From the NCBI GenBank assembly GCA_003116975.1, contig BGKB01000005.1, positions 315,880-379,879 of the forward strand: a stretch of 64,000 bases of DNA. Reading direction: 5' to 3'. The notes below the pieces were generated by a model that was not told the origin of the DNA, did no database searches, and saw nothing but the letters and a program-made list of their open reading frames with translations. How positions within the stretch are numbered: position 1 is the stretch's first letter; each line of letters opens with the position of its first letter. This stretch comes from Aurantiochytrium sp. KH105 (taxonomy: Eukaryota > Sar > Bigyra > Thraustochytrida > Thraustochytriidae). Shown here in pieces: positions 48,038-58,702 of this stretch. A program made the position numbers and the translations under genes.

Positions 48038-49116
48038 GCTTGCGTTTGACTTCCGCGCGTGCGTCGCTCGGCTCAGGTCTACACCTTGCGCTGGCCTCTC
48101 AACGCGTTAGCTCCAGCAAAACTCTGCTAGATTCAGATTTGGCAACGTCCTGGTCCTAGACCTGCCCAGGCTGAGCGGTCCCACTGCGCGCGCGCTCCCC
48201 GCCTCGACCCCTATAGGTTCCCGAGCGGGCTGCTGTTTCCCTCGCTGGTTTCCAGCGGGCTCGCCCCTTGCAGAGTGGAGTTTGTAGTCGCCTCGAGTAG
48301 TCGTACGTCACCTGCCGTACGCGGGGCCTGCTGGCTGGCTGCCCTCGTGCGCCGCTCGCGGAGCGCGCAGCTCGGCTCGACGGAGCGTAGCGCAGCGGGG
48401 CTCTCCCCTCCCTCCGCGCCCTCCGCCGTTCCCGAGCCCGGCGCGCGGCGACGCGTGGCGAGTCGCGTCGAGTCAAGTCGAGTCTGTTCTGCCTCTGCCA
48501 GCTGCACGTGCCTCGCCTCTTGTTTCTCCCCTCTTTTTCTTTCTTCTTTTCCTTCAAGTTCTCTCTCGCTCTCTCTCTCTCTCTGTGCGGCCGCCGGCAA
48601 GTCGGCTGTTTGCCGTTTGCTCCACTTGGCGCCCGGATTGTCCACTACCTGCAGGGCGATAGGCCACGGTGTAAGGCAGGCGCGGCAGGCGCGCGCCGGA
48701 GAATCGCGGCGCGTGCACCAAAACCTCGACTGCGAGCCCCTGCTGCTGCTGCTGCCAACAGCGCGAGTATCCGTCGACCTACCTCCGCCGCTAACAGCGC
48801 GCAAACCCAACTCGGGCTCGGCTCCCGCACGAGTTGGACTCTCCCCTTGATACCTCGCGGCGGCCGGCGGGAGGCTTTACCGTCCTCGGCGCGGGACGAG
48901 GGCCGCAAGCACTCACCTGCCTGATCAGAGATTCTCCAACCTATTGCGAGTTGGAAACTCTGAAAAAGGGGGTGTGCACACGGCGCGACGAGCGCGTGCG
49001 CAAGTGAGTAATGGCGGGTGGATAATGCAGTATCGGCGCCGCGCAAGTGGAGGTTTAAAATTGGAAAAAGGGGCTGGCTGCCCGTCTGGGTGCAGGGGCT
49101 GGCTCGTGGGAGGGAG
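48038..49116. other. 1.1 kb divergent intergenic region
   Basis: GC-rich then pyrimidine-rich (TC repeats about 48556-48582). Many overlapping frames exist with no family features. Presumably promoters of the membrane protein (-) and the coiled-coil gene (+). Confidence 0.45.
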
Positions 49117-50022
49117 ATGGACTGCACAACGCGTACAACGCGACTGCGCACGTGCGCACGCGTACCGTTTGAGGGGGGAAAGGGTGTGCGCGCTGCGGGC
49201 AAGAGCAAGCAGAACGGAGACGTTGGGTTGGAGGTGATGGAGACCGTGACCGCGGGCGCGGCCGAGCGTGCGCAGGCGGCGCAGGGCGGAGAAGAGGTAC
49301 AGGGCAAGCATGTGCACATCGATGAGGAGGTTGATCGAGAGGCAAAGGAGGAGGATGCGTTGAACAGACTCGCGGAGCTGAGGCTGCAGAGACTGGAAGC
49401 GCTCAAGGTGGACGCCGGTGAAGAATGGTTCTTGACGGCCTCGACGGAGGCACTGCAAAAGGTAGTGCGCGAATTTGATCGCACTAAAGAGCAACACCGC
49501 GAAGAAGTTGAACGTCTACAGGCCATGCTGGACCGTGAATTCGAGCAAGACGGGCCGGACGACTCGTCGGTGCGTGGCGATTGTCCCTCGCAAGAGACAG
49601 AGGATCCGCAGGAACCGGCCACCAACCTGAATGATGACGAACGGATCCCAAGCGAGACTGTTTCGAGATCTTTTGCAGATGGACAAAATGTACACGTTCC
49701 TAACCCAAGCTCTATGGTGGAAAAATCTCCAGATGCGCAAATATCTACTTCACTTAGGGTGGAAGCCGGGACCGACGAGAACGAGGAGGACCATGAGTCA
49801 AACGACTCTCCTCCGCCGCCTCTTGAACTCTTGCCCTCCGTTCGTGCTCGGACAACGACGACGACGAGCAAATCGATGGGACGGGCAAATGCAATCGCAC
49901 CTACAACACTTTCCACAAACATTTCGGATGACGATGATGTGGATGCCTTACTCAGAAGTGACGACGAGGGTAGCGAATGCTCTTCGCTTTCATCTGCATC
50001 ATTCTCTATCCTTGACGACTAA
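49117..50022 (+). CDS. Acidic coiled-coil protein, unknown
   Basis: Unrecognised protein of 301 residues from the ATG at 49117, or 261 from the ATG at 49237 (METVTAGAAERAQAAQ), which lies where the sequence becomes protein-like. Residues after the second Met form a heptad coil (REAKEEDALNRLAELRLQRL, EFDRTKEQHREEVERLQAML). The rest is disordered and acidic with Ser clusters, ending DDEGSECSSLSSASFSILDD. No enzyme or membrane domain. It converges with the EF-hand gene; only 63 bases separate the stops. Confidence 0.6.
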   Translation: MDCTTRTTRLRTCARVPFEGGKGVRAAGKSKQNGDVGLEVMETVTAGAAERAQAAQGGEEVQGKHVHIDEEVDREAKEEDALNRLAELRLQRLEALKVDAGEEWFLTASTEALQKVVREFDRTKEQHREEVERLQAMLDREFEQDGPDDSSVRGDCPSQETEDPQEPATNLNDDERIPSETVSRSFADGQNVHVPNPSSMVEKSPDAQISTSLRVEAGTDENEEDHESNDSPPPPLELLPSVRARTTTTTSKSMGRANAIAPTTLSTNISDDDDVDALLRSDDEGSECSSLSSASFSILDD

Positions 50023-50085
50023 TTTTTTCCCTTTTATTTCTCTTCGCTATTTTTTTCCTCCAATGAGCATACGAGAGAACGCCTC

Positions 50086-53000
50086 TCATGCCGAGGTCTT
50101 GGCTGAGAGTGGTTTAATATGCTTCAGCGGGACGCCCATTTCGCGTTCACCGTGATCAAATTGAACATCCGCACTTCCATTGCGTCCATCAACACGAAGT
50201 ATCGAGCCTGCAAAGTACTGGTCGTCGACATCTGAACGTGCAAAGACGCGTCGACCGCGCGACAGATTGGCAACAGAAACATCGGCTGGAAGCGCCTCCA
50301 AGGTCGAGGAAGCCACGTGCTTGCGAATCATGTTTTGAAAGCGCACGTCCACATGATCGGGATCTGATAGTGCAAAGCGAATGACAATGCCGCGCTGCTG
50401 CGTTGCCTTATCAATGACAACAGTATTCTCGCAGATCATGGGACGCCCGCCAGTCACTCGGAGCTGGGAGCGCCGCACATTATCAAGAATCTTGCCAGCC
50501 TGCCCGTTGCCTTCAAGGCAAATCTCATAGGTGCCAGCACTGCGTCCTGGGCCAACAACAGTGCCTATTTTGCCCGTATGGGGCGCCATCTTCAAGACAA
50601 CCTTGGTGTCCGCAGTGATAGAGGCATTCGAAGATGATGTGCTTCCCTTCTCCCCTGCTGCGGCGGACACCGTTCCGAGAGCCCTGGCATTGTCCCGAGG
50701 AGCTAGTGAGAATCTACCCTTGACTACGTCAAGTAGAAAGGCTTTGAATTTGCGCCTCGTGAGTCTCGAAAAACTGTACACCTCGCTGTCTGTTAGGCAA
50801 TGGCCAAGACCCAGAGCAGCGAGGATATCCATGACGTCGCGTCGACTGAGTAAGCCCCGAGAGGTCACACGTGCGCAAGCATCATCCACATCCTCCCTAC
50901 ACAGTTTCACACGAAGGTTGTACTTTTCGAGCTTGTCGCGAAGCAAGTCGAGGTCAATCTGCGTTGCCTTCGTGACGGACTTTCCTTGACCATACCTTAC
51001 TTTCTTTGGCATCTCCTCCGCGACGGGATGAACGCGAACATCGATTGCCTCCAAGAATTCGTGGTAACTAAGTTGCCCATCTTGATTCACATCATAGTGC
51101 CGGAGCAGCGATCCGGTGTCAACCTTGGCGAGATCCACGCCAAGGCTCTTAAAGACGGCCTCCAGTTCGGACTGATCGAGCGTTCCATTTCGCTGCGTAT
51201 CGAAACTCTCAAACACCTGCACCAAATTGCGATGGCCCGTTGGTGTCCGGATATACTCCTGAATCACCTCGCGCAAGTATCGTTCCGTTTCTTCCCGCGC
51301 CTTTTCACGAGCTTCATCGTCGGCGTCGCCCATGGTCCCAGCCTTGCCGGAGCCACCAGATTCACCTAGTGCTGCGGTTGCATAAATGACTTCGCAAAGG
51401 TCTGCAAAAGCGAAAAGATCAACATCACCAGATGCAGCCTGCACGAGCGCGCGACACAAGTTGCGGATTTCGTCCTGACTGAGCCCGAAATTGAGTTCGA
51501 GAAGGACACGCTCCAGTTGCGTAGAAGAAGAAAACCCTAGCTTGGCAGATGTGCGCTCACTCAGCCATGCGCCGCTTGTGACACGCACCCCTCGAGAAAC
51601 CGCCGCGATGACCATGGCACGAAATTTGCGGTACGCGCTCACTCCAATCGCGTCTCGTAGCCAGCGAACAAAGGCCGCCGAGCCTTCGCGTCGCACGAAC
51701 GTAATCGCCTCGACAGCCTCGACGCGAAGACGCGCACGGTGTGTCATAACATACGAGCGGCAGAAGCGTGAATACATGTGATCCTCCTCTAAATATTCGT
51801 AGACGCGCGGACTGATACCAAAAAGTTTGGCAAGTTCTGTGCACTGGATGGTGCTGCCGTTGGGCTCTGCACGTTGCGCCCCGAAAAGATGGTCCGTCTC
51901 AAAGGATGTCGGCCGCAGCTTGAGAGCGCGGAAAAATCGCTCAAGGTCCACGCGGTCCAGTGTAAGCGGCTCACCAGGCTCTTGCAATGAGAGCAGCCAC
52001 CACAATGCCTCATGTTTCGACTCTGCGTGACTTTCGTCCTTGCAAAGATCCTTGATCGCAGAGACAACCTTGTGGGAGAGACGTCCGAGTCCGGAGATGC
52101 CATCGCTGTCAATTTTGGTATTCTGAAGGTACTCCCGAAGATGATGCTCGTGTTTGGAGAACTGCTGCTGATCAAATTCCTCGAGAGACATGCCCAAAAG
52201 CCGTACAAAGTCCTCGCACACGGATCGGTCGCCACGGTGGTCTGCCATGGACGCGAAATGAACTTCGAGACGCTTCCACTCGGGTCGCTCGAGAACAAAA
52301 CCTTGCTTGCGCAAAACAGAAGTCATGGTCAAACCGCGCGGCCGGTACAAAAGAAGCTCGAGCAAGTCTGTTCCACATCGTTTGAGCACTGCAAAGTAGC
52401 GACGCAGCTTTGCGCATAAATCCTGCCCAAGCTCGTCGATCATAACATGAATAGCAGGTTGCGTCGAGGCAAGGGCTGTATCGCGCGCGACGACACGCTG
52501 TCGAACCCCAGCGAGGAACATCTTGAAATCTGTCAAATCCACAGCGCCGTCGTTGTCGAGATCCATCTCGCGCATAATCATACCAGCGCGTCGTGCATCG
52601 ATCGAGTACTTGCACAATGTGGCGGAGAGCTCCTCTAAGGAAACGAGACCATCGCAGTCGCGATCCATGGCACGAAAGGTGGTCATGACCTCTGCACCGT
52701 TTCGAGTGTTGAGGAGCATCAATTTTCGCCATTCCTCGATAACTTGAGCATGTCTTTCGAAGGTCTTGCCACTCGCGTGTTGGGGACCCTTCCCTTCAAT
52801 GTGCGAACCTTCGCATCCGGAACCCGTCCAAACCTCAGCAACTTGCGCTGCGCGCAGCTGTTGACGTTTCTGAATAGCGATTGAGCGCTGCGCAATGCGA
52901 CGACGCGCAAGGGCCTGGATTCGCGTGGCGGCATCGATTTCCTTTCGCAATTTGCGTTCCATCGGACCTAGAAGCCGTCCATCTTTATCCATCCTCTCAT

Positions 53001-56000
53001 CGTGCGCGCTGCTGCGCCGAGTGCTCTGGACTTGGGTGGTCAACTGAACAGAAGCGTTTGTAATCTTCTGAACAAGAAGAACCTCAACGACGACAGCAAA
53101 CTCGCGATAGTCCACCTTGCCGTCGCTGTCCGCAAATGTTCGCGTCAGCGCAGAGTACTGATCTGCACTCGCACGAGCGCCCAAACGCGTCAGGCACCGC
53201 GTGAAGACGTCCTCTTGCAAGATGCCAAGGGACATGGTATCCAAGTCGGCAAGGCGCTCCCACAGCTCCCCAAGACGAGTTTCCAAGACGCTCTCCAAGA
53301 TACGGAGCACCCCCGAAGATTCCAACGAAGCTTTGTAAAATGCGAGCGGACGCTTGAGCTGCCGTTGGCCGATCTGTATGCCGTGCGGCAGCGCGAAGCG
53401 AACAAAGTCCTCATATGTGACAAAACCGTCACGGCGTTCGCTCATGCGATCAATGAATTCGAGCACTTCGCTTTCGCTCGGCTTGAAGCCAAGGTCGTGA
53501 AGCGCCTCGAGAAAATCACTTGCTTCAAGCTGACCCGTTCGATTTTTGTCAAGACGGTCAAACTGAATGCGGAGCTCTTTTCCATCCGGTCGAGACTGTG
53601 CAGCGTCGCGAAGGACCTGTTTGTACCTATCACATATTGCGTCGACATAGGAATGAGAGCCTATTACGTTGCTGTTTTGACTTGCGTCAGAACTTGCATC
53701 GCGCTCTGCGTCAAGACGTCGAAGGAGACCCACGGGAACATTGTGCATTGTGTCTCCGTTGCTCAGCATGATATCATAGCGCAGTCCAAATTCAAGTGCC
53801 CGACGAACACGACCAGTGATACCGACTGCTGCGCTTTCTGTACTCTTAATAATTTGCACGGGTGTCCCATGTGGCATGGCTCCCGTCGATGCGCGAGTAT
53901 GCACGTTCCCGGATTTGCTTTCAGTTTCTCCAGACGCTCGAGGCGATTCCTGCCGCCGATGGTCCTGCGCAGCATGCTGCTGAGATGGATGCGGTCTCAC
54001 GTCCCGGATATCCATATGAGCGACCGCTCGACCGCTGTCAAAGGCTACATCGGCAGTAAATGATGATTTGTGCAGCGCAACAATGACACCAGGCTGGTAG
54101 TCACCCTGTCCCAGGCCAGAGTGTGGACGCGCGAAGATGCGATCGCCAACGCAGAGAGATGCAAAGATGTCGCGGCGTTTTCGTGAGCGTTTTGCGAGCC
54201 TTTTGGACTGCGATCCCGGATGATGACGATGCGAGGTCGAAGGGGCCTTTCCAAAGCTCGAGATTCGCACTTGATGTTCAAGCACACCATGCACGGCTTT
54301 GCCACCGTTGTCTGGTGCGATGGTGAAATTTCCGTCGTGCGGGCTCACGCTGACGATTTTCCCTTGCTTCCACTTGGATTCTGACGATGAGCCCGGGACT
54401 TGAAAGTCCACGGGCGTACCAGGAGCCAGCCGTTGCAACTTGGCGGGGGCGTGAGGATAAAATCCGTGCTCTTGATTATCGGTGACATCTCTCGACAATA
54501 CAGAGGATGACGGAGACGAGGTGTCCAAAAGTGAGTTGACGCGGTGGAAAGTGCACGCGGTCTTTCCAATCTGTCCCAGAAGTCGCGCCATGATCGGATT
54601 TGTCTCCACGTCGGGACGCGGATGAGCCCATGTGTGCACAACTATGCTTGGTGTGATCTCGTCCGTCCCATCGGCGGCTTCAACCAGACGAAGAAGTGTT
54701 TCCGCTGCTTGAAGAACAGCTTTACTCGACAATGATGCTCGAGACAACGAAACTTGCACAAGACCGTTCGCTCGTTCTTCGTCACTTCCCCATAAGGCAT
54801 AAAGATCAACCTCGTCTTTGATGACGTGCGTCACGCTCGTGCAACCACGCAAATTTGTCTCGATTCGGGCAACCGCATTTCGAAAGGCAAATTCGCGCGG
54901 TCCGCAAACGAGAGCAACTCGCTGGTGGAAAGCCGTTTCAGCAAGTAGCACATGTTCGGAATGCGCGAACGAGCTTGTAGACGATGCGCCTTGGTTCGTG
55001 GCGTCATTAGGGAGCTGGATCAATACGCGTGCGAGGAGTATCGGCCCAGCCCAGACTTCTACGTGGCCCTGAGCACATGAGCCCTGCGGCGAGGCCGAGC
55101 GCGAAGCATTTTCCAGCTTGGTCTCACTTTCCCCTTCAAGGTCAAAGCTAAGATCATGCTGCTGACGGAGCCAGCAGATTGACTGCCGTCGAGGATTCGC
55201 CATCCAAGTTCCTCCTTGAGAATGAATGCAGACCTCGAGATCGACGCCTGCGTGAAGGCCGTGATGCGCCTTTTTGGCCAAAGCTTGCGGGATCGCAGGG
55301 AGTTCTCCTTCTGGCGTTTTCAGCTGTTCGAGCAAGAAGGAAGCCACAGACAATTTGACTTCAAGATGGTGACAAGCGCCACCGGCACGTCGGGTTTGCC
55401 CACTTACAGTCAAGACTGGACGATCACCGTGGCTCTGAAGTGCTTCGATGCGATCTCTTTCTTCACTGGCTGCGCTGAGTCGTGCAGATGGGAGTGCAAC
55501 TGCAAAGCCGCGAGGAGTGGGAGCATGACTTCGTCCCTGATCGTTGCTCGCACCTTTAGAGGTCGCATCTCCAGGAGCCTTCACTGCATTCGCATTCTCG
55601 GGCGGATTCTTTTGCAGGAAGAGGCGAACGATTTTCTTGCGATGTATCGTCGAGATGACCAGCTCATAGAACTCATTGGCAATGTCTTCATTGTCAACGC
55701 GTGCATGGCGCGCGTGCGTGGCAATTGCGAGGCGCAAAAGCTGTTTGCCATTGAGCTGGAGTGCATCAGGATAGGACCCGGTAATAAGAGAAATGAAACG
55801 AGAGACGTCTTCGCTGCTCCATTGGGTTGCCCAATGTGTTTCAAAGTTTTCTGTGCGATGCCAATATTCTGCGGCAATTTGCAGCTGATCGTGCAATAAT
55901 GCATGACGCTTTCCTTGTGGAGGCTTCGATGCTCTGGCGGTGGCAAAAGAGCGGCCTTCAAGATGTTGACCATTCACGCAAAGGTCCGCCGCATTCGATT

Positions 56001-56100
56001 GTGAAGCTCGACTCATCGTAGGCGTGCGTCCAGGAACGCAGGCGCAGCTCTCTGCGCGTTCATGACAGTGGCATGGATACTGTGAAGCCAATTTAGGCAT
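50086..56100 (-). CDS. Giant EF-hand protein with Tudor-like modules and IQ motif
   Basis: A 2004-residue protein I cannot match to a named family. In order: a Cys/His-rich N-terminus; a SAM-like helical region (~90-160, HWATQWSSEDVSRFISLITG); a low-complexity zone; three SH3/Tudor-like modules (~600-800, APGTPVDFQVPGS ... WKQGKIVSVSP; VGDRIFARPHSGLGQGDYQP; HGTPVQIIKSTESAAVGITG). EF-hand pairs are scattered between ~850 and ~1750: DKNRTGQLEASD, DRDCDGLVSLEE, DLDNDGAVDLTD, DTQRNGTLDQSE and DVNQDGQLSYHE. An IQ-like helix (AATRIQALARRRIAQRS) sits between them. Two more Tudor-like modules end the protein (KIGTVVGPGRSAGTYEI; RGRRVFARSDVDDQYFAGS). Several loops have full Ca2+ ligands. The frame extends to 56190, but the first ATG is 56100. 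Single exon of 6 kb. Confidence 0.85.
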   Translation of the reverse strand: MPKLASQYPCHCHERAESCACVPGRTPTMSRASQSNAADLCVNGQHLEGRSFATARASKPPQGKRHALLHDQLQIAAEYWHRTENFETHWATQWSSEDVSRFISLITGSYPDALQLNGKQLLRLAIATHARHARVDNEDIANEFYELVISTIHRKKIVRLFLQKNPPENANAVKAPGDATSKGASNDQGRSHAPTPRGFAVALPSARLSAASEERDRIEALQSHGDRPVLTVSGQTRRAGGACHHLEVKLSVASFLLEQLKTPEGELPAIPQALAKKAHHGLHAGVDLEVCIHSQGGTWMANPRRQSICWLRQQHDLSFDLEGESETKLENASRSASPQGSCAQGHVEVWAGPILLARVLIQLPNDATNQGASSTSSFAHSEHVLLAETAFHQRVALVCGPREFAFRNAVARIETNLRGCTSVTHVIKDEVDLYALWGSDEERANGLVQVSLSRASLSSKAVLQAAETLLRLVEAADGTDEITPSIVVHTWAHPRPDVETNPIMARLLGQIGKTACTFHRVNSLLDTSSPSSSVLSRDVTDNQEHGFYPHAPAKLQRLAPGTPVDFQVPGSSSESKWKQGKIVSVSPHDGNFTIAPDNGGKAVHGVLEHQVRISSFGKAPSTSHRHHPGSQSKRLAKRSRKRRDIFASLCVGDRIFARPHSGLGQGDYQPGVIVALHKSSFTADVAFDSGRAVAHMDIRDVRPHPSQQHAAQDHRRQESPRASGETESKSGNVHTRASTGAMPHGTPVQIIKSTESAAVGITGRVRRALEFGLRYDIMLSNGDTMHNVPVGLLRRLDAERDASSDASQNSNVIGSHSYVDAICDRYKQVLRDAAQSRPDGKELRIQFDRLDKNRTGQLEASDFLEALHDLGFKPSESEVLEFIDRMSERRDGFVTYEDFVRFALPHGIQIGQRQLKRPLAFYKASLESSGVLRILESVLETRLGELWERLADLDTMSLGILQEDVFTRCLTRLGARASADQYSALTRTFADSDGKVDYREFAVVVEVLLVQKITNASVQLTTQVQSTRRSSAHDERMDKDGRLLGPMERKLRKEIDAATRIQALARRRIAQRSIAIQKRQQLRAAQVAEVWTGSGCEGSHIEGKGPQHASGKTFERHAQVIEEWRKLMLLNTRNGAEVMTTFRAMDRDCDGLVSLEELSATLCKYSIDARRAGMIMREMDLDNDGAVDLTDFKMFLAGVRQRVVARDTALASTQPAIHVMIDELGQDLCAKLRRYFAVLKRCGTDLLELLLYRPRGLTMTSVLRKQGFVLERPEWKRLEVHFASMADHRGDRSVCEDFVRLLGMSLEEFDQQQFSKHEHHLREYLQNTKIDSDGISGLGRLSHKVVSAIKDLCKDESHAESKHEALWWLLSLQEPGEPLTLDRVDLERFFRALKLRPTSFETDHLFGAQRAEPNGSTIQCTELAKLFGISPRVYEYLEEDHMYSRFCRSYVMTHRARLRVEAVEAITFVRREGSAAFVRWLRDAIGVSAYRKFRAMVIAAVSRGVRVTSGAWLSERTSAKLGFSSSTQLERVLLELNFGLSQDEIRNLCRALVQAASGDVDLFAFADLCEVIYATAALGESGGSGKAGTMGDADDEAREKAREETERYLREVIQEYIRTPTGHRNLVQVFESFDTQRNGTLDQSELEAVFKSLGVDLAKVDTGSLLRHYDVNQDGQLSYHEFLEAIDVRVHPVAEEMPKKVRYGQGKSVTKATQIDLDLLRDKLEKYNLRVKLCREDVDDACARVTSRGLLSRRDVMDILAALGLGHCLTDSEVYSFSRLTRRKFKAFLLDVVKGRFSLAPRDNARALGTVSAAAGEKGSTSSSNASITADTKVVLKMAPHTGKIGTVVGPGRSAGTYEICLEGNGQAGKILDNVRRSQLRVTGGRPMICENTVVIDKATQQRGIVIRFALSDPDHVDVRFQNMIRKHVASSTLEALPADVSVANLSRGRRVFARSDVDDQYFAGSILRVDGRNGSADVQFDHGEREMGVPLKHIKPLSAKTSA

Positions 56101-56791
56101 TTTCGATAGAGGAGCTTCACGCTTTCTCCTTGGCAGGCAAGCGCTTGCTCTCGTACGCGCGCGCGGTTGTCGGTCGTGGTTTAAAAGCAAGCGTGCGCCA
56201 AAGAGATTGACTGCTGACGCTGCTTACGAGAATCTGCGTGTCCACCACCACTATCTCACTATCACTACCACTACCACCGCCACCATCTTTCGGCGGATTC
56301 GCTTTCTTTTTCATTCATTTCGTTCTCCTACTAACTTTGGTCATACGCACGTGCGCAACCCGAAAGTCAAAACGGATCTATTCATGTCGTAATTTTGGCC
56401 TTTGAAATTCTTCGAAAGCTCGGCGCGAATAGGCCTAGCTACGAATGCGAGCGTGAGACAGGAAAAATAAAAATAAAAGGGGAATAAAGAGAGGAGAAGA
56501 GAAAATGGGCATCTTTAACAAAAAGTGATTTGGCGAAACCTGTAGGTTCAAGACTCGGAGCACCGCCCGGGCCGGGCTTGCCATGCTTGTTAGTACGTAT
56601 GATCAATAGATATCGGAGAGATGAAAAAGGTCAAGAAAGAGAGGAAAGAGAAAGTAAAACGAGAGGGACGAGTGGAACTCAAATGTGGCAATGGACACCG
56701 ATGACTGGCCGCGCATTGACGCAAGCAACTGCAAACCCAAGTAACGCGCATGTGGGTTTGCCGCTCTTGATCTTCAGTCCAGTTCAGTCTA
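56101..56791. other. Intergenic region, no gene seen
   Basis: 691 bases between the EF-hand gene start (-) and the 3' end of the ankyrin gene (-). ACCACTATC-type short repeats lie near 56240-56285 and an A-rich stretch near 56460-56520. Confidence 0.5.
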
Positions 56792-58702
56792 TTAGGGCAC
56801 CGCTGCGTTGGCCCTCTCCTCCTCATCGAGATGAGCAACCACAACAACTGGTGCGCCAGATGCCCTTCGACCGCTTAAACGCTGGCTAAGACGCTGACTG
56901 AGACGCGAGCTTCGGCGCTGACTCCCCGAATGAGAACGATGACCCTCAGAGCGTGCCAAACTGAGGCGCTGGCTGAGGCGCTGGCTGAGACGCTTGACAG
57001 CGCCAGAAAGAGCATCCGAGGCAGTTTCGGGATTGGACTCGAGGTGACGCTGCATTTCAGCCTCCTCGGCGAGCTGGCGAAAATGCGCCAAATGCGTGGA
57101 CGGCATGCCGAGGGCTTGGAGTACCTCGTCAGACTTGGCGAGGCAAGATTCAAGCGAAAGAATATCAGCCTTGAAGAATGCCACGATGATTTTTCGCGAG
57201 AGCCCGAGCTTGTCAATGACAATACTCTTCACATTGGACTCCAGAGCGAATCGGACGAAGCTGGCAGTTTTCTCTTGACTGTACTTTTCAGCCAGCGACA
57301 GAGCGGATAGCTGATTTTGCCCCGTCGTGGTATGCCCGAGATCAGCACCATATTCGTAGCAGGCAAAAATGCACTCGTGCAGGCCCTCGAGAGAATTGCC
57401 CTCTTCAATGGGACCTTGGCATGCCAGCATGAGAGGCGTCCAGCTGTCACATGTAAGGAGGTGCACGTTGGCGCCAGCCTCGAGGAGCGTGATTGCAAGG
57501 GAAGACTGGGCATAGGCGCACGCAAAGTGTAGCGCGGTCCAGCCATCCTCTTCTTGCACATCGAGGTTGGCGTGGGGCTGAGCAACAATGAGACGGGCAA
57601 TTTCCGACTCTTGGTTGCGGCTCGCCATCATGAGGGCGGTCCAGCCGTTGCTGTTTTGCAGGTTGACATCTCCGCCCTCAAGAATGATGCGTTTGGCGAT
57701 CGATGTCTGGCCATTGCGGCAAGCAATAATGAGAGGGGTCCAGCCATCTTGATTCTTCACATTGACTGCAACTTTGTGATCGAGGAGCAAATTGGCGATC
57801 TCGGGCTGGTCATAGCGCGTTGCGAAGTGGATGGGTCGCCAAGCGTCCACATTAGCAGACTCAAGGTCGCAGCCAAGGCCGATGAGCTGCGTCGAGACCG
57901 CCGTGTGGCCATAGCGGATGGAGAACGAAAGCGCGGTCCAGTCGTCGCAGTTTTTGTGATTGAAATCCGTCACGCCGCTCCTCACAAGAGAATTGAGAAT
58001 GAGCAAGGCTGTGTCCTGTTGCGCGTAGCGTAGCGCAAGGTGCAGCGGGTTCCATTTGTCTTGATTGACGCCAGAGAGATTGACGCCCCGCTCAATTAGA
58101 AGTGGAACAATGTTGTGCTGATCGTGACGAAGGCAAAACATGAGCAGGCTCCAGCGATCATCATTGATCGGATTCAAGTCGGCGCCATTGCTAATCATGG
58201 CGCGCAACGTATCGTCGTTTGGGTGGTATCGCGCTGCAAACATGCACGCCGTCCAACCGAATTGATTTTGGCTGTTGAGGTTCGCGCCGCGTTCGATTAG
58301 AAGCATGGCGAGTTCATGGAGGCTCTCGCGACATGCCAGCATGAGCGGCGTCATTTCAAACTTGCCCTGCAGATCGATGTCGGCGCCATGCGTCACAACT
58401 AAGGCGCGTGCGACTGACAAATGACGATGCGTGATGGCGATCGTGAGCGCTGTATTATTGCCTTTGTCAAGTGCATCGACCTCTACGCCGAGGCCGATGA
58501 GGGTGTTGCAGATGGTGAGCTTGTTGAGACGCGCCGCTGCAATGAGCAGCGTCTCTTCATTGGTGCCGACGCGGGACTGCACGCCAGTGACATTCGTCTC
58601 GAGGGCTGCAATCAGAGACACCTCATCTCCAGCATCGATCATCTCTTCAAGAGTCGCGGCATGTCGCTTTTGCGAGAGGATGCGGCCTCTCACGCGCTCC
58701 AT
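56792..58702 (-). CDS. Ankyrin-repeat protein with basic RLSQ-repeat tail
   Basis: A 636-residue protein. Residues ~15-430 are about 12 consecutive, well-formed ankyrin repeats; many keep GWTPLIIACRNGQTSIAKRI or the like (GWTACMFAARYHPNDD, CDDWTALSFSIRYGHTAVST, GWTALHFACAYAQSSLAITL). The D/GW start in place of the common G-x-TPLH is uniform along the array. Residues ~510-640 include a helical link and then a basic tail with tandem RLSQRLSQRLS blocks (twice), Ser-rich and amphipathic, possibly phosphorylated by basophilic kinases (R-x-S). No enzymatic domain is attached. ATG at 58702; single exon. Confidence 0.93.
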   Translation of the reverse strand: MERVRGRILSQKRHAATLEEMIDAGDEVSLIAALETNVTGVQSRVGTNEETLLIAAARLNKLTICNTLIGLGVEVDALDKGNNTALTIAITHRHLSVARALVVTHGADIDLQGKFEMTPLMLACRESLHELAMLLIERGANLNSQNQFGWTACMFAARYHPNDDTLRAMISNGADLNPINDDRWSLLMFCLRHDQHNIVPLLIERGVNLSGVNQDKWNPLHLALRYAQQDTALLILNSLVRSGVTDFNHKNCDDWTALSFSIRYGHTAVSTQLIGLGCDLESANVDAWRPIHFATRYDQPEIANLLLDHKVAVNVKNQDGWTPLIIACRNGQTSIAKRIILEGGDVNLQNSNGWTALMMASRNQESEIARLIVAQPHANLDVQEEDGWTALHFACAYAQSSLAITLLEAGANVHLLTCDSWTPLMLACQGPIEEGNSLEGLHECIFACYEYGADLGHTTTGQNQLSALSLAEKYSQEKTASFVRFALESNVKSIVIDKLGLSRKIIVAFFKADILSLESCLAKSDEVLQALGMPSTHLAHFRQLAEEAEMQRHLESNPETASDALSGAVKRLSQRLSQRLSLARSEGHRSHSGSQRRSSRLSQRLSQRLSGRRASGAPVVVVAHLDEEERANAAVP

